A stretch of DNA of 64,000 nt from Aquipuribacter sp051216895 (GCF_051216895.1 NZ_JBPKAO010000007.1:62001-126000), one strand, 5' to 3'; positions 1-12,462 are shown, counted from the stretch's first letter. Program-made: numbers and translations. Notes: generated by a model not told the origin, from the letters alone.

Positions 1-1
1 C

Positions 2-540
2 GACTCCGCCCGGCTGGCCGTACGCGGACCGCTGGTCACCTCCGACGCCGTGCTCGGGGCCTCCATCTCCGTCAACGGCGTCTGCCTGACCGTCACCGCC
101 GTGACGGGCGACGAGTTCGTCGTGGACGTCATGGCCGAGACGCTGCGACGCAGCTCGCTGGCGGCGCTGGCCCCGGGCGAGCCGGTCAACCTGGAGCGGG
201 CGATGCGGGCGGACGGGCGCTTCGGCGGCCACGTCGTGCAGGGTCACGTCGACGGGGTCGGCGAGGTGCTGGCCCGCGAGCCGGGGGACCGCTGGGAGGT
301 GGTGCGGGTGTCCCTGCCGGAGGACCTGCGCCGCTACGTGGTCGAGAAGGGCTCCGTGGCGGTGGACGGGACGTCGCTGACGGTGTCCACGCTGCTGCCC
401 GACGCCTTCGAGGTGTCGCTCATCCCGACCACCCTGGAGGCCACGACCCTGGGACGGCGGGCCGTCGGTGACCTCGTCAACCTCGAGGTGGACGTCCTGG
501 CCAAGTACGTCGAGGCGCAGCTGGCCCACGGCGGCGCCCG

Positions 541-544
<4 letters not shown>
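2..544 (+). CDS. ribE: riboflavin synthase alpha chain, 5' end missing
   Basis: This is the last step of riboflavin synthesis, the dismutation of two 6,7-dimethyl-8-ribityllumazine molecules to riboflavin and 5-amino-6-ribitylaminouracil. About 180 residues are visible. They show the two homologous barrels of the family: SISVNGVCLTV in the first and SVAVDGTSLTV in the second, with FGGHVVQGHVDGVG between them. The start codon lies upstream of the window, so only the N-terminus is missing. The stop overlaps the ribBA start (ATGA), which suggests translational coupling in a rib operon. Family membership is clear; only the 5' boundary is unknown. Confidence 0.95.
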
Positions 545-1895
<1,351 letters not shown>

Positions 1896-1899
<4 letters not shown>

Positions 1900-2405
1900 G
1901 CGGCGACGGAGCACCGGCAGTCATCGTGGAACCCGGGTCGGGGGCGGGCCTCAAGGTCGCCGTCGTCGCGGCCAGCTGGCACCCGGAGGTGATGGGCGGC
2001 CTGCTGGAGGGCGCGCGACGCGCCCTTGGACGCGCCGGGGTGACCAACGTCGTCGAGGTGCACATCGCCGGCTCGTTCGAGCTGCCCGTGGCCGCGGCCG
2101 CGATGGCGCCCGAGGTCGACGCCGTCGTGGCGCTCGGCGTGGTCGTCCGCGGCGGCACCCCGCACTTCGAGTACGTCTGCCAGGCGGCTACTCAGGGCCT
2201 GACCGACGTGGCGGTGCGGACGGTGACCCCGATCGGGTTCGGCCTGCTGACGGTCGACACCGTCGAGCAGGCGCTGGACCGGGCCGGGCTCGAGGGCTCC
2301 CGCGAGGACAAGGGCAGCGAGGCGGCCGAGGCCGCCGTCAGCACCGTCCTGGGCCTGCGTCAGGCCCTCAAGCGGGGCGGGGCCGTGGGGTTCGGCGTCC
2401 GCTGA
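1896..2405 (+). CDS. ribH: 6,7-dimethyl-8-ribityllumazine synthase
   Basis: Lumazine synthase condenses 5-amino-6-ribitylaminouracil with DHBP to form the substrate of riboflavin synthase. The 169-residue protein carries the family motifs AGSFELPVAA, ALGVVVRGGTPHFEYV (with the catalytic-region His) and the C-terminal DKGSEAAEAA. The start is ATG 1896, overlapping the ribBA stop and preceded by GGGAGG at 1885-1890; longer in-frame reading upstream would run inside ribBA. Ribityl-aminouracil is also the substrate of FbiC encoded 650 bp downstream. The stop is followed by a repeat-filled spacer. Confidence 0.96.
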
Positions 2406-2415
2406 GCCCCCGCCC

Positions 2416-2541
2416 CCGTCGTGTGGGACGTTCCGCGCGGCCCGGCCCGTCGTGTGGGACGTCCCGCGCGCACCGGGCCGTCGTGTGGGACGTTCCGCGC
2501 GGCCCGGCCCGTCGTGTGGGACGTTCCGCGCGCTCGCGGGC
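2416..2541 (+). repeat. four 31-bp tandem repeats plus one inverted copy
   Basis: The 330-bp gap after ribH holds four copies of a 31-bp unit whose core reads GTCGTGTGGGACGTTCCGCG. The cores begin at 2418, 2449, 2480 and 2511, so the period is exactly 31. Copies 1 and 3 are identical where compared; copy 2 has CCC for TCC. An inverted copy of the core (GGAACGTCCCACAC) lies at 2555-2568, so the last direct copy and the inverted copy could form a stem-loop in RNA. There are no unique spacers between copies, so this is not a CRISPR array. Function is unknown; termination, RNA stability or protein binding are possible. Confidence 0.85.
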
Positions 2542-2570
2542 CTGGATCGGTACCGGAACGTCCCACACGG

Positions 2571-2602
2571 TGCGGGTGGGAGCGGTGCGGGTGGGAGCGG
2601 GG
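2571..2602 (+). repeat. two 15-bp direct repeats
   Basis: Two adjacent copies of GGTGCGGGTGGGAGC lie just after the inverted copy of the 31-bp repeat. They add to the repeat-rich character of the ribH downstream spacer. No function can be assigned. Confidence 0.6.
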
Positions 2603-2735
2603 AGCGGGGCGCGGGGTGCGGACGCGAACGCGTGCGGCGGGAGGGCGAGGCGGGCCTCGGGCGGGTCGGGGCATGGCCCGGCTCAGGAGGGGCAAGGACT
2701 GGACACGGACATCCGACCCCGACGAGAGGCACCCC

Positions 2736-2945
2736 ATGCGTCACCCCTCCACCCCAGTCACCACCGCCGCGGCCGTGGCCGCGGCGGCCCTCCTGCTGAG
2801 CGCCTGCGGGGCGAGCACCAGCGACCCCGTCCCCACCGGGGGCCAGGTCACCGGCGACACGTCGGTCATCGAGAGCCCGACCGGGGCGGCCACCGAGTCG
2901 ACCACGGAGCCCGTCACCGACCCGACCGCTGCGCCGAGCAGCTGA
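2736..2945 (+). CDS. small Thr/Pro-rich lipoprotein
   Basis: A 69-residue protein with a short basic start (MRHPS), a hydrophobic Ala/Leu stretch and a lipobox ending LLSAC at about residue 24, so it should be lipid-anchored outside the membrane after Lgt and LspA processing. The mature part is only about 45 residues, rich in Thr, Pro, Ser and Glu, and looks disordered. The start at ATG 2736 is preceded by GAGAGG at 2723-2728; a longer reading frame back to 2421 runs through the tandem repeats and is unlikely. No homologue with a known role is recognised. It sits alone between ribH and fbiC. Confidence 0.6.
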   Translation: MRHPSTPVTTAAAVAAAALLLSACGASTSDPVPTGGQVTGDTSVIESPTGAATESTTEPVTDPTAAPSS

Positions 2946-3049
2946 CCGGGCGACCAGGCGACCACCGCACGAGCGACCGCAGGCCACGGCGCGCCGAGGG
3001 CCAGGTCGACCGGTGCGGGTCGGCCACCGCCCGCGCGTAGCCTTCACCG

Positions 3050-5581
<2,532 letters not shown>

Positions 5582-5592
5582 GCTCTACCCAC

Positions 5593-5856
5593 GTGAAGAC
5601 CTTCGAAGAGCTGTTCGCCGAGGTGTCCGAGCGGGCCGTGACCCGCCCGGAGGGCTCGGGCACCGTCGCCGCCCTGGACGCGGGCGTCCACACCATCGGC
5701 AAGAAGGTCGTCGAGGAGGCCGCCGAGGTCTGGATGGCCGCCGAGCACGAGGGGGACGAGCGGACCGCGGAGGAGATCAGCCAGCTGCTCTACCACCTGC
5801 AGGTCCTGATGGTCGCGAAGGGCCTCACCCTCGCCGACGTCTACCGTCACCTGTGA
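5593..5856 (+). CDS. hisE: phosphoribosyl-ATP pyrophosphatase
   Basis: Second step of histidine synthesis: hydrolysis of phosphoribosyl-ATP to phosphoribosyl-AMP and pyrophosphate. The 87-residue protein has the all-alpha MazG-like fold with the metal-binding KKVVEEAAEVW and EEISQLLYHLQVL helices. GTG 5593 is chosen because it gives the normal family N-terminus (KTFEELF). A TAGGCT box overlaps the fbiC stop, so the leader may be very short or absent. The stop overlaps the hisG ATG by one base, so hisE and hisG are likely translationally coupled. Confidence 0.94.
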   Translation: MKTFEELFAEVSERAVTRPEGSGTVAALDAGVHTIGKKVVEEAAEVWMAAEHEGDERTAEEISQLLYHLQVLMVAKGLTLADVYRHL

Positions 5857-6746
5857 TGAGCACCGACCACAGCACCACCCCGAGCACCGGCCAGGGCATG
5901 CTCCGCGTCGCCGTCCCCAACAAGGGCGCGCTGTCCGAGGCGGCCCACGACATCCTCTCCGAGGCCGGCTACCGCCGCCGCCGCGACCCCAAGCAGCTCC
6001 GCCTGGTCGACGAGGCCAACGGCGTCGAGCTGTTCTTCCTACGTCCGCGCGACATCGCCGTCTACGTGGGCAGCGGCACCCTGCACGTCGGCATCACCGG
6101 CCGCGACCTCATGATCGACTCCGGTGCACCCGCGAAGGAGCTGCTGGCGCTGGGCTTCGCCCGCTCGACGTTCCGCTTCGCGGCGCCCGTCGACGGCGGG
6201 GTCACCGACACCGCGCACCTGGCCGGCAGGCGGATCGCGGCCGCCTACCCGGGGCTGGTGCGCTCGTGGCTGGACACCCAGGGCCTCGACGCGACCGTCG
6301 TCGGGCTGGACGGGGCCGTCGAGTCGGCGGTGTCGCTGGGCATCGCCGACGTGATCGCCGACGTCGTGGAGACCGGCACCACGCTGCGCCAGGCCGGTCT
6401 GCGGGTGTTCGGTGAGCCGCTGCTGCGCTCGGAGGCCGTCCTGGTGGTGCCCGCCGGTGAGCAGCCGCACCCCGGCGTGGAGGTGCTCGCGCGCAGGCTG
6501 ACCGGTGTCATCACCGCCCGGCAGTACGTCCTCATCGACTACGACGTGCGCAACGAGCTGGTCGAGGCGGCCGCCGCCGTCACCCCGGGCCTGGAGTCGC
6601 CCACGGTGTCACCGCTGCGGGACTCCGGCTGGTCGGCCGTGCGGGCCATGGTGCCGCGGGCTGACACCAACCGCGTCATGGACGAGCTGTGGGAGGTCGG
6701 CGCGCGCGCCATCCTCGTCACGGAGATCCACGCCTGCAGGCTGTGA
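5856..6746 (+). CDS. hisG: ATP phosphoribosyltransferase, long form
   Basis: First and committed step of histidine synthesis, joining ATP and PRPP. The protein has about 296 residues, matching the long form with a C-terminal ACT-like regulatory domain (about 205-290) that binds histidine for feedback inhibition. Family signatures include VAPNKG-like VAVPNKGALS near the start, GITGRDLM and ADVIADVVETGTTLR at the PRPP loop. ATG 5856 overlaps the hisE stop; GTG 5853 is an alternative one codon earlier. The other his genes are not in the window. Confidence 0.95.
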   Translation: MSTDHSTTPSTGQGMLRVAVPNKGALSEAAHDILSEAGYRRRRDPKQLRLVDEANGVELFFLRPRDIAVYVGSGTLHVGITGRDLMIDSGAPAKELLALGFARSTFRFAAPVDGGVTDTAHLAGRRIAAAYPGLVRSWLDTQGLDATVVGLDGAVESAVSLGIADVIADVVETGTTLRQAGLRVFGEPLLRSEAVLVVPAGEQPHPGVEVLARRLTGVITARQYVLIDYDVRNELVEAAAAVTPGLESPTVSPLRDSGWSAVRAMVPRADTNRVMDELWEVGARAILVTEIHACRL

Positions 6747-6753
6747 GCGACCG

Positions 6754-7230
6754 ATGAGCGGCACCCCGAACCGGCGCGACGAGCTGCACCGCCCCATCCG
6801 GCCGCGCGCCGGTCGCTGGGTGCCGCTGACCCTGGCGGTGGTGTGGCTGGTCGTGTTCGGGGGACTGGCCGCGGGGTACCCGCCCTACCCCGGCATCGGC
6901 ACGGGCGACCGCATCGGGTTCACCCTGGTCGCCCTCGTGGGGGCCTGGGTCATGTACCGGTTCGGGTCGGTGGCGGTGCTGCCCGACGAGGACGGCGTGG
7001 TCGTCCGCAACGTGCTCGGCCGCCGCCGGTTGTCGTGGGCCGAGGTGGTCGGGGTGCGCTACGGCCGAGACTCCACCTGGGTGCGCCTGGACCTGTCCGA
7101 CGGCAGCAACGTGGCCGCGCTCGGGGTGCAGACCGCCGACGGGGCCTGGGCCCAGGCGTGCGCGGTCAGGCTCGCCACCCTGGTGGAGCTGCACTCCCGC
7201 GAGCTGGGCGACCGGGACCTCGACCGCTGA
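6754..7230 (+). CDS. PH-like domain membrane protein
   Basis: A 158-residue protein with two membrane segments at about residues 22-42 and 53-70, then a C-terminal domain (about 75-140) that looks like the short bacterial PH-like domain: VLPDEDGVVVRNVLGRRRLSW with the typical hydrophobic-strand pattern. Such proteins often sit beside hisG or ribH in actinomycetes, but their role is not known. It starts 7 bases after the hisG stop, so it is probably cotranscribed. No catalytic motif is visible. Confidence 0.75.
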   Translation: MSGTPNRRDELHRPIRPRAGRWVPLTLAVVWLVVFGGLAAGYPPYPGIGTGDRIGFTLVALVGAWVMYRFGSVAVLPDEDGVVVRNVLGRRRLSWAEVVGVRYGRDSTWVRLDLSDGSNVAALGVQTADGAWAQACAVRLATLVELHSRELGDRDLDR

Positions 7231-7291
7231 CGGGCTCGCGGGCCGGGGGCGGTGTCGGGGCACCTCGGCAGCGTCGGCCCGCAGCCTGGGC

Positions 7292-8509
7292 TCAGCTCTG
7301 GCCCGTGCGCCGGTCCACCTCGCTGCGACGGTCGACCTCGGTCGGCTCGACGGGGGTCGGCTGGTCGGACGTCGGGAAGTCGTCCAGGGCGCCGGTCTCC
7401 TGGCTGTCCCAGTCGGCGAAGGTCAGGTCGGTCTGCAGGTAGATCGCGAGCAGCTCGGCCAGGTTGAGCAGACCGTCCAGGTGGGTGCGCTCGTGCCCGT
7501 GCGAGGAGTCCAGGCCGAAGCCCAGCAGCGCGGTGCGCGCCTCGACGCCGGACTCGACGGCCGGGGCGGCGTCGGAGCGGTAGACCCGGTAGACGTCGCG
7601 GACCGCCGGGACGCCGAACTCGTCGGCCAGCGCGAGCAGCCGGCGGGTCAGGTGGTAGTCGTGCGGGCCGGTGGAGTCCATCATGCCCACGCTGACGGCC
7701 TCCTCGGTCGACTGCTGACCGGGGGCCACGACGCCGTTGTCGACCGCGACGATCTCGGCGGTCCCGGTGTCGAAGCCGTGGGTCGCGCCGTGGCCGACCT
7801 CCTCGCCGATGGTGACCAGCAGCCGGGCGGTCACCGGCGGGGTGATGCCGGACTCGATGAGCGCCTTGAACGCGGCCAGGCAGGCGGCGAGCCCGGCCTT
7901 GTCGTCCAGGTGCCGGCTCTTGACGTAACCCATCGGGGTGATCTGGGGGGCGGCGTCCAGCGCGACGAAGTCACCGACCTGGATGCCGAGGGCCATGACG
8001 CCGGTCACGTCGTAGACCGGGGCGTCGATCCGTACCTCGACCTGGTCCCAGCCGATGGCGGCGGTGTCGATCTCGTCGCCGTAGGCGTGCCCGCTGGACT
8101 TCAGCGGCAGGATCGTCCCGGTGTAGGTCCTGTCGATGTCGTCGGTGAGGATCGTCACGTGGGCGCCCTCGGCGAAGCGCGCCGAGTGGGTGCCGACCTG
8201 GACGACCTCGAGGCGGCCGTTCTCCTTGAGCCGCTTGACCATCGTCCCGATGGTGTCGGCGTGCACGACGACCGCGCGGTTCACGTCCTCGCGCTTGCCG
8301 GGCACCGTCGCCCGCAGCACGCCGCGCCGGGTCAGGTCCAGCGTCACGCCGGTCTCGGCGAGCAGGTCACCCACCCGCTGCATCACCCAGTCGGTCCGAC
8401 CGGACGGGCTGGGGATGCGCAGCAGCTCGAGCATCACGTCGCGGAGGTAGTCGGCGTCGATCGGCAGCCGGACAGGGGTGGTCGCGGAACGGGGGTGCGG
8501 GGGAGTCAC
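7292..8509 (-). CDS. M42-family peptidase of the NAGGN osmolyte locus
   Basis: A dinuclear-metal aminopeptidase-like protein of about 405 residues. Metal and catalytic motifs seen in order are VVVHADTIGTM, HLDDKAGL, TIGEEVGHG, VDNG and a late SSHGHERTH. In Pseudomonas and Sinorhizobium a member of this subfamily accompanies the N-acetylglutaminylglutamine amide genes; the two genes upstream here are exactly those partners, so turnover or editing of the dipeptide osmolyte is the likely job. GTG 8509 gives the best N-terminus, but a start further upstream (to 8590) cannot be excluded. The C-terminal tail is acidic and unrelated to the catalytic fold. Confidence 0.85.
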   Translation of the reverse strand: MTPPHPRSATTPVRLPIDADYLRDVMLELLRIPSPSGRTDWVMQRVGDLLAETGVTLDLTRRGVLRATVPGKREDVNRAVVVHADTIGTMVKRLKENGRLEVVQVGTHSARFAEGAHVTILTDDIDRTYTGTILPLKSSGHAYGDEIDTAAIGWDQVEVRIDAPVYDVTGVMALGIQVGDFVALDAAPQITPMGYVKSRHLDDKAGLAACLAAFKALIESGITPPVTARLLVTIGEEVGHGATHGFDTGTAEIVAVDNGVVAPGQQSTEEAVSVGMMDSTGPHDYHLTRRLLALADEFGVPAVRDVYRVYRSDAAPAVESGVEARTALLGFGLDSSHGHERTHLDGLLNLAELLAIYLQTDLTFADWDSQETGALDDFPTSDQPTPVEPTEVDRRSEVDRRTGQS

Positions 8510-8619
8510 CGGTGCATCGTCGCAGAGTCGGGGACCCCCCTCGACCGACCCCGGCGGGCCCTGGTGTCGGGGGGCCGGCCGAGGCAGCATGGGGGCGACG
8601 ACGAGGTCGGGAGGCGATC

Positions 8620-8772
8620 GTGGGTCGCATCGCGTGCTGGCTGGGGTGGCACCGTTGGCGCCGGCACCACGCCACCGAGGCCGACGGCAACGGCATCTTC
8701 TACCTGTGCGAGCGGTGCGGTCGCGAACGCACCCTGCCCAAGGGCGAGGGGGTGTGGGGCAACTACTCCTGA
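8620..8772 (+). CDS. small CxxC protein
   Basis: A 50-residue protein beginning GRIACWLGWHRW and carrying a CERCGRE motif near its centre. One further Cys lies near the N-terminus, so a zinc-binding knuckle is possible but incomplete. A GGGAGG ribosome site at 8609-8614 precedes GTG 8620. It is encoded on the strand opposite to the osmolyte genes and wedged between two of them, ending 4 bases before the convergent synthetase stop. Short proteins with this arrangement are frequent in actinomycetes; no function is known. Confidence 0.6.
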   Translation: MGRIACWLGWHRWRRHHATEADGNGIFYLCERCGRERTLPKGEGVWGNYS

Positions 8773-8776
8773 GCGG

Positions 8777-10555
8777 TCAGTCGTCGCGGTCGCTCGAGCG
8801 GGGCGCGCGACCCGCCGTGGCGGGGAACAGCAGGTCGACGAACCGTGCCGCCGTCGGGCGGGGCTGGTGGTTGGCCAGGCCGGGCCGCTCGTTGGCCTCG
8901 ACGAAGGTGAACTCCTCGCCGCGCAGGTCCGGGACGAGGAAGTCGACCCCGGTGACCGGGATGCCGATGACGCGCGCGGTCCGCAGGGCCGCGTCCCGCA
9001 GGGACAGGGAGATGTCGTCGGTGCAGTCCTCGATCGTGCCGCCGGTGTGCAGGTTGGCCGTGCGCCGCACCTCGAGACGTTCCCCGCTGCCCAGCACGTC
9101 GGTCATCTCGTACCCGGCCGCCCGCACCACCGCGGTGGTGGTGTCGTCCAGCGGGATGGTGGACTCCCCGCCGGTGGCCCGCTCGCGGCGCCGCGACTGC
9201 GCACGGACCAGGTCGGCGACGGTGTCGCGACCGTTGCCGACGACCGTCGCGGGCCGTCGGATCGCGGCCGCCACGACCGCGTCGTCGATGACGAGGACCC
9301 GGACGTCGTCGCCGCTCACCCGTTCCTCCAGCAGCACGTCGGGGCAGTGGTGGTACGCCACGCCGACCGCCCGTCGCAGCTCCTCGACGTCCTCGACGCC
9401 GACGGTGATGCCGCGCCCCTGCTCGCCCCGGGCGGGCTTGACGACGAGGGGACCCACCTCGGCCAGGAACTGCTCCTCGGCCGGGCCGACGTGCCCGCCG
9501 GTCACCTCGTGGCCGCGGGCCACGGGCACCCCGGCGCCCTGCAGCAGGTTCCGGGTCACCCGCTTGTCGTCGCAGCGGCTCATCGCCACCGCGGACGTCA
9601 GCTCGGACAACGACTCCCGGGTCAGCACGGTGCGCCCGCCGTGGGTCAGCCGCATCTCGCCCCAGCGACCGTCGGTGACCTCGACGCGGACCCCGCGCCG
9701 CAGGGCCTCCTCGGCGATGATCCGGGCGTAGGGGTTCAGGTCCTCCAGCTGGTCCGGGCGGGGCGCGAACAGCGGCTCGTTGATCGGGTTCTTGCGCTTG
9801 ACGCACACCGTGGCGGTGCGGACGAAGCCGAGCTTGTCGTACAGCGACAGGGCACCGGAGTTGGACGCGAGGACGGACAGGTCCATCCAAGAGCGGCCGC
9901 GGGCCTGGTAGCGCTGGGCCAGGGTGCGGGTCAGCGCCTCGCCCACCCCGGGGATGCGGGAGTGCGGGTCGACCGCGAGCGCCCACAGGCTGCTGCCCCC
10001 GTCGGGGTCGTCGAAGGCCAGGACGTGGTCCACCCCGGTCACCGTGCCGACGATGTCGCCCGACGCGGTGTCCTGCGCCACCAGGTAGGTGAAGGTCCGG
10101 GTGCGCTGGTTGGCCCAGAGCGTGTCGACGTCCCCGGTGACCATGCCGACCGACGTGCAGATCCGGTTGGCCTCCAGCAGGTCGTCCCGGGCGCCCACCG
10201 TGCGCACCAGCAGGCCCCTCGGCGGGGTGGTCTGACGGCGGTAGCGGTGCAGCGGCAGCCGCAGCGTGTAGCTGGGGTCGATGAACAGCTCGCTGGGGGC
10301 CAGACCGACGAGCACCTGCGGGTCCGGCGGGTAGATGCAGATGTCGCGCTGGCCGCTGCCCTCGGCGCGCAGCACGTCGAGGATGTTGGACAGCTCGCGG
10401 AAGGTCTGGCCGAACACCAGCCGCCCCCAGCCCATGTCCACCAGGACGTCGCCCCGCATGTCACGACGCAGGTGCTCGGGGACCTTGGACCAGGGCTGGG
10501 AGGTGATGGTGGGCCGGCTGCGGAGGCCGGCGACGCGGGGTCGACGCGGGGCCAC
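8777..10555 (-). CDS. ngs: N-acetylglutaminylglutamine synthetase (GNAT + ATP-grasp)
   Basis: Predicted to acetylate glutamine and ligate it to a second glutamine, making the dipeptide core of N-acetylglutaminylglutamine amide. About 592 residues: an N-terminal GNAT acetyltransferase (about 95-250, with LWALAVDPHSRIPGVG and SGALSLYDKLGF), then a RimK/cyanophycin-synthetase-like ATP-grasp domain (about 290-570, with VVKPARGEQGRGITVGV, VLLEERV and FVEANERPGL). This domain fusion is the hallmark of Ngs. GTG 10555 lies 5 bases after the amidotransferase stop with GAGGTGGG upstream; TTG 10564 is an alternative. Confidence 0.92.
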   Translation of the reverse strand: MAPRRPRVAGLRSRPTITSQPWSKVPEHLRRDMRGDVLVDMGWGRLVFGQTFRELSNILDVLRAEGSGQRDICIYPPDPQVLVGLAPSELFIDPSYTLRLPLHRYRRQTTPPRGLLVRTVGARDDLLEANRICTSVGMVTGDVDTLWANQRTRTFTYLVAQDTASGDIVGTVTGVDHVLAFDDPDGGSSLWALAVDPHSRIPGVGEALTRTLAQRYQARGRSWMDLSVLASNSGALSLYDKLGFVRTATVCVKRKNPINEPLFAPRPDQLEDLNPYARIIAEEALRRGVRVEVTDGRWGEMRLTHGGRTVLTRESLSELTSAVAMSRCDDKRVTRNLLQGAGVPVARGHEVTGGHVGPAEEQFLAEVGPLVVKPARGEQGRGITVGVEDVEELRRAVGVAYHHCPDVLLEERVSGDDVRVLVIDDAVVAAAIRRPATVVGNGRDTVADLVRAQSRRRERATGGESTIPLDDTTTAVVRAAGYEMTDVLGSGERLEVRRTANLHTGGTIEDCTDDISLSLRDAALRTARVIGIPVTGVDFLVPDLRGEEFTFVEANERPGLANHQPRPTAARFVDLLFPATAGRAPRSSDRDD

Positions 10556-10560
10556 CGGGC

Positions 10561-12372
10561 TCAACCCACCTCGTGCGACTGCAGCCACCACTCCAGCAGC
10601 CCCAGCTGCCACAGCTTGTTGCCCCGCAGCGGGGTCAGGTCGGAGTTGGGGTCGCGCAGCAGGTGCTGGACGTAGTCGTCGGCGAACAGCCCCCGCCGCC
10701 GGGCGGCCGGCGCCTGCAGGGCGTCACGCACCACGTCGAAGACCTTGCCCTCCAGGTGCGTGATCGCCGGCACCGGGAAGTACCCCTTGGGTCGGTCGAT
10801 GACCTCGCTGGGCACCACGCGGCGGGCGGCGGCCTTGAGGACGCCCTTGCCGCCGTCGGCCAGCTTGTGCTCCGGCGGGATCCGGGCGGCCAGCTCGACC
10901 AGCTCGTGGTCCAGGAACGGCACGCGCGCCTCCAGGCCCCACGCCATCGTCATGTTGTCGACCCGCTTGACCGGGTCGTCGACGAGCATCACCTCGGTGT
11001 CCAGGCGCAGCGCGGCGTCCACGGCGGTGTCGGCCCGGCCCTGGGTCAGGTGGTCGCGGACGTAGGCGTAGGAGGGCCCCGACGGGTCGTGCGCGTTCAT
11101 CGCGGCGTAGAGGTCGGGCGACACCACGTCCTTCATCTCGGCGTGGCTGCGGTCGAAGAAGGCCTTGGCGTAGGCGTCCGTGGCGTCCTCGACGCGCAGC
11201 CCGTCCAGCGGCGGGTACCAGTGGTAGCCCGCGAACACCTCGTCGGCACCCTGACCCGACTGCACGACCTTGATGTGCTTGGACACCTCGCGGCTGAGCA
11301 GGTCGAAGGCCACGACGTCGTGGCTGACCATCGGCTCGGACATGTTGGCCACGGCGTGCTCGATCGACCCGACGAGCTCGTCGGAGCCGACCCGGAGCCG
11401 GTGGTGGTCGGTGCCGAAGCGCTCGGACACCAGGTCGGAGTAGACGAACTCGTCGCCCTCGCGCCCGGCGACGGCGTCGAAGCCGATGCTGAACGTGGCC
11501 AGGCCGGCCTGGCCCTGCTCGGCCAGCAGACCCACGACCAGGCTGGAGTCGACACCCCCGGACAGCAGCACGCCCACCGGCACGTCGGCGACCATGCGTC
11601 GCTTGACCGCGGTGCGCAGGCTGTCCAGCGTCGCGTCGGTCCAGTCCTCGAAGCTCATCCCCTCGTGCTCGGGCAGGCGCTCGTAGGCGGGGCTCCAGTA
11701 GCGGACGTCGGTGTGGCTGCCGTCGCGCTCGTAGGTCCGCACCGTGGCCGGCGGCATCTTGCGGACGCCGTTGAGGATGGTGTGCGGCGCGGGGACGACG
11801 GCGTGCCAGGACAGGTAGTGGTGCAGCGCCACCGGGTCGATGCTGGTGTCCACGTCGCCGCCGGCGAGCAGCGCCGGCACGGTGGAGGCGAACCGGAGCC
11901 GACGCGCGCTGCCGGTGCCCTCGGACAGGTAGAGCGGCTTGATGCCGAGCCGGTCCCGGGCGACGACGACCCGTCCGGTGTCCCGGTGGCTGATGACGCA
12001 GGCGAACATCCCGAGCAGGCGCTCCACCCAGGAAGGGCCCCACTCGGCGTAGCCCTTGAGGACGACCTCGGTGTCGGACGTCGAGAAGAACCGGTGGCCC
12101 AGGCCCTCGAGCTCGACCCGCAGCTCGCGGTAGTTGTAGATCATCCCGTTGAAGACGATCGACAGCCCGAGGTCGTTGTCGACCATGGGCTGGGCGCCGC
12201 ACTCGGACAGGTCGACGATCTTGAGCCGTCGGTGACCGAAGGCCACCGGGCCCTGCGACCAGACGCCGGAACCGTCGGGTCCTCGGGGGGTCATGACGTC
12301 GGTCATCCGTGACACGGCGGCCACGTCCGCCCGGGTCCCGTCGAAGGTGACTTCTCCACAGATGCCGCACAT
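10561..12372 (-). CDS. asnO: N-acetylglutaminylglutamine amidotransferase (AsnB-like)
   Basis: A class II glutamine amidotransferase of 603 residues, predicted to amidate the C-terminus of N-acetylglutaminylglutamine. The N-terminal nucleophile Cys2 is present (MCGICG), followed by PRGPDGSG and GHRRLKIVDLS of the glutaminase domain. The asparagine-synthase domain has the PP-loop LLSGGVDSSLV and the later QGADEVFAGY and EARVPFLDHELVE. The neighbouring GNAT/ATP-grasp gene separates it from ordinary asparagine synthetase. It is the first gene of the - strand unit asnO-ngs-(M42 peptidase). AAGG-rich sequence lies before ATG 12372. Confidence 0.92.
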   Translation of the reverse strand: MCGICGEVTFDGTRADVAAVSRMTDVMTPRGPDGSGVWSQGPVAFGHRRLKIVDLSECGAQPMVDNDLGLSIVFNGMIYNYRELRVELEGLGHRFFSTSDTEVVLKGYAEWGPSWVERLLGMFACVISHRDTGRVVVARDRLGIKPLYLSEGTGSARRLRFASTVPALLAGGDVDTSIDPVALHHYLSWHAVVPAPHTILNGVRKMPPATVRTYERDGSHTDVRYWSPAYERLPEHEGMSFEDWTDATLDSLRTAVKRRMVADVPVGVLLSGGVDSSLVVGLLAEQGQAGLATFSIGFDAVAGREGDEFVYSDLVSERFGTDHHRLRVGSDELVGSIEHAVANMSEPMVSHDVVAFDLLSREVSKHIKVVQSGQGADEVFAGYHWYPPLDGLRVEDATDAYAKAFFDRSHAEMKDVVSPDLYAAMNAHDPSGPSYAYVRDHLTQGRADTAVDAALRLDTEVMLVDDPVKRVDNMTMAWGLEARVPFLDHELVELAARIPPEHKLADGGKGVLKAAARRVVPSEVIDRPKGYFPVPAITHLEGKVFDVVRDALQAPAARRRGLFADDYVQHLLRDPNSDLTPLRGNKLWQLGLLEWWLQSHEVG

Positions 12373-12462
12373 GGGGCCCAGCCTTCCAAAGATCCGGCCG
12401 CAGGGCAGTACGTCGTGATTCCCGCGCGGGTCCCGGTGACGACGCGGTGCCCGGGACCGGGC

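Noticed and set aside
2416..2541. CRISPR array
   Set aside because: The 31-bp copies abut one another with no unique spacers, and no cas gene is present.
2421..2945. A longer form of the small lipoprotein
   Set aside because: The extra N-terminal residues come from the tandem repeats and would hide the lipobox signal peptide; ATG 2736 has a ribosome site.
7231..7291. Terminator between the PH-like gene and the M42 gene
   Set aside because: An 8-bp inverted repeat (7238-7245 and 7275-7282) exists, but the 29-base loop makes it weak and common in this GC-rich DNA.
7481..10675. A 1064-codon open frame on the + strand
   Set aside because: It is antisense to the M42 peptidase and NAGGN synthetase genes. 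Its translation is rich in Gly, Val, Arg and His as expected of an out-of-phase read of GC-rich DNA, with no family motif.
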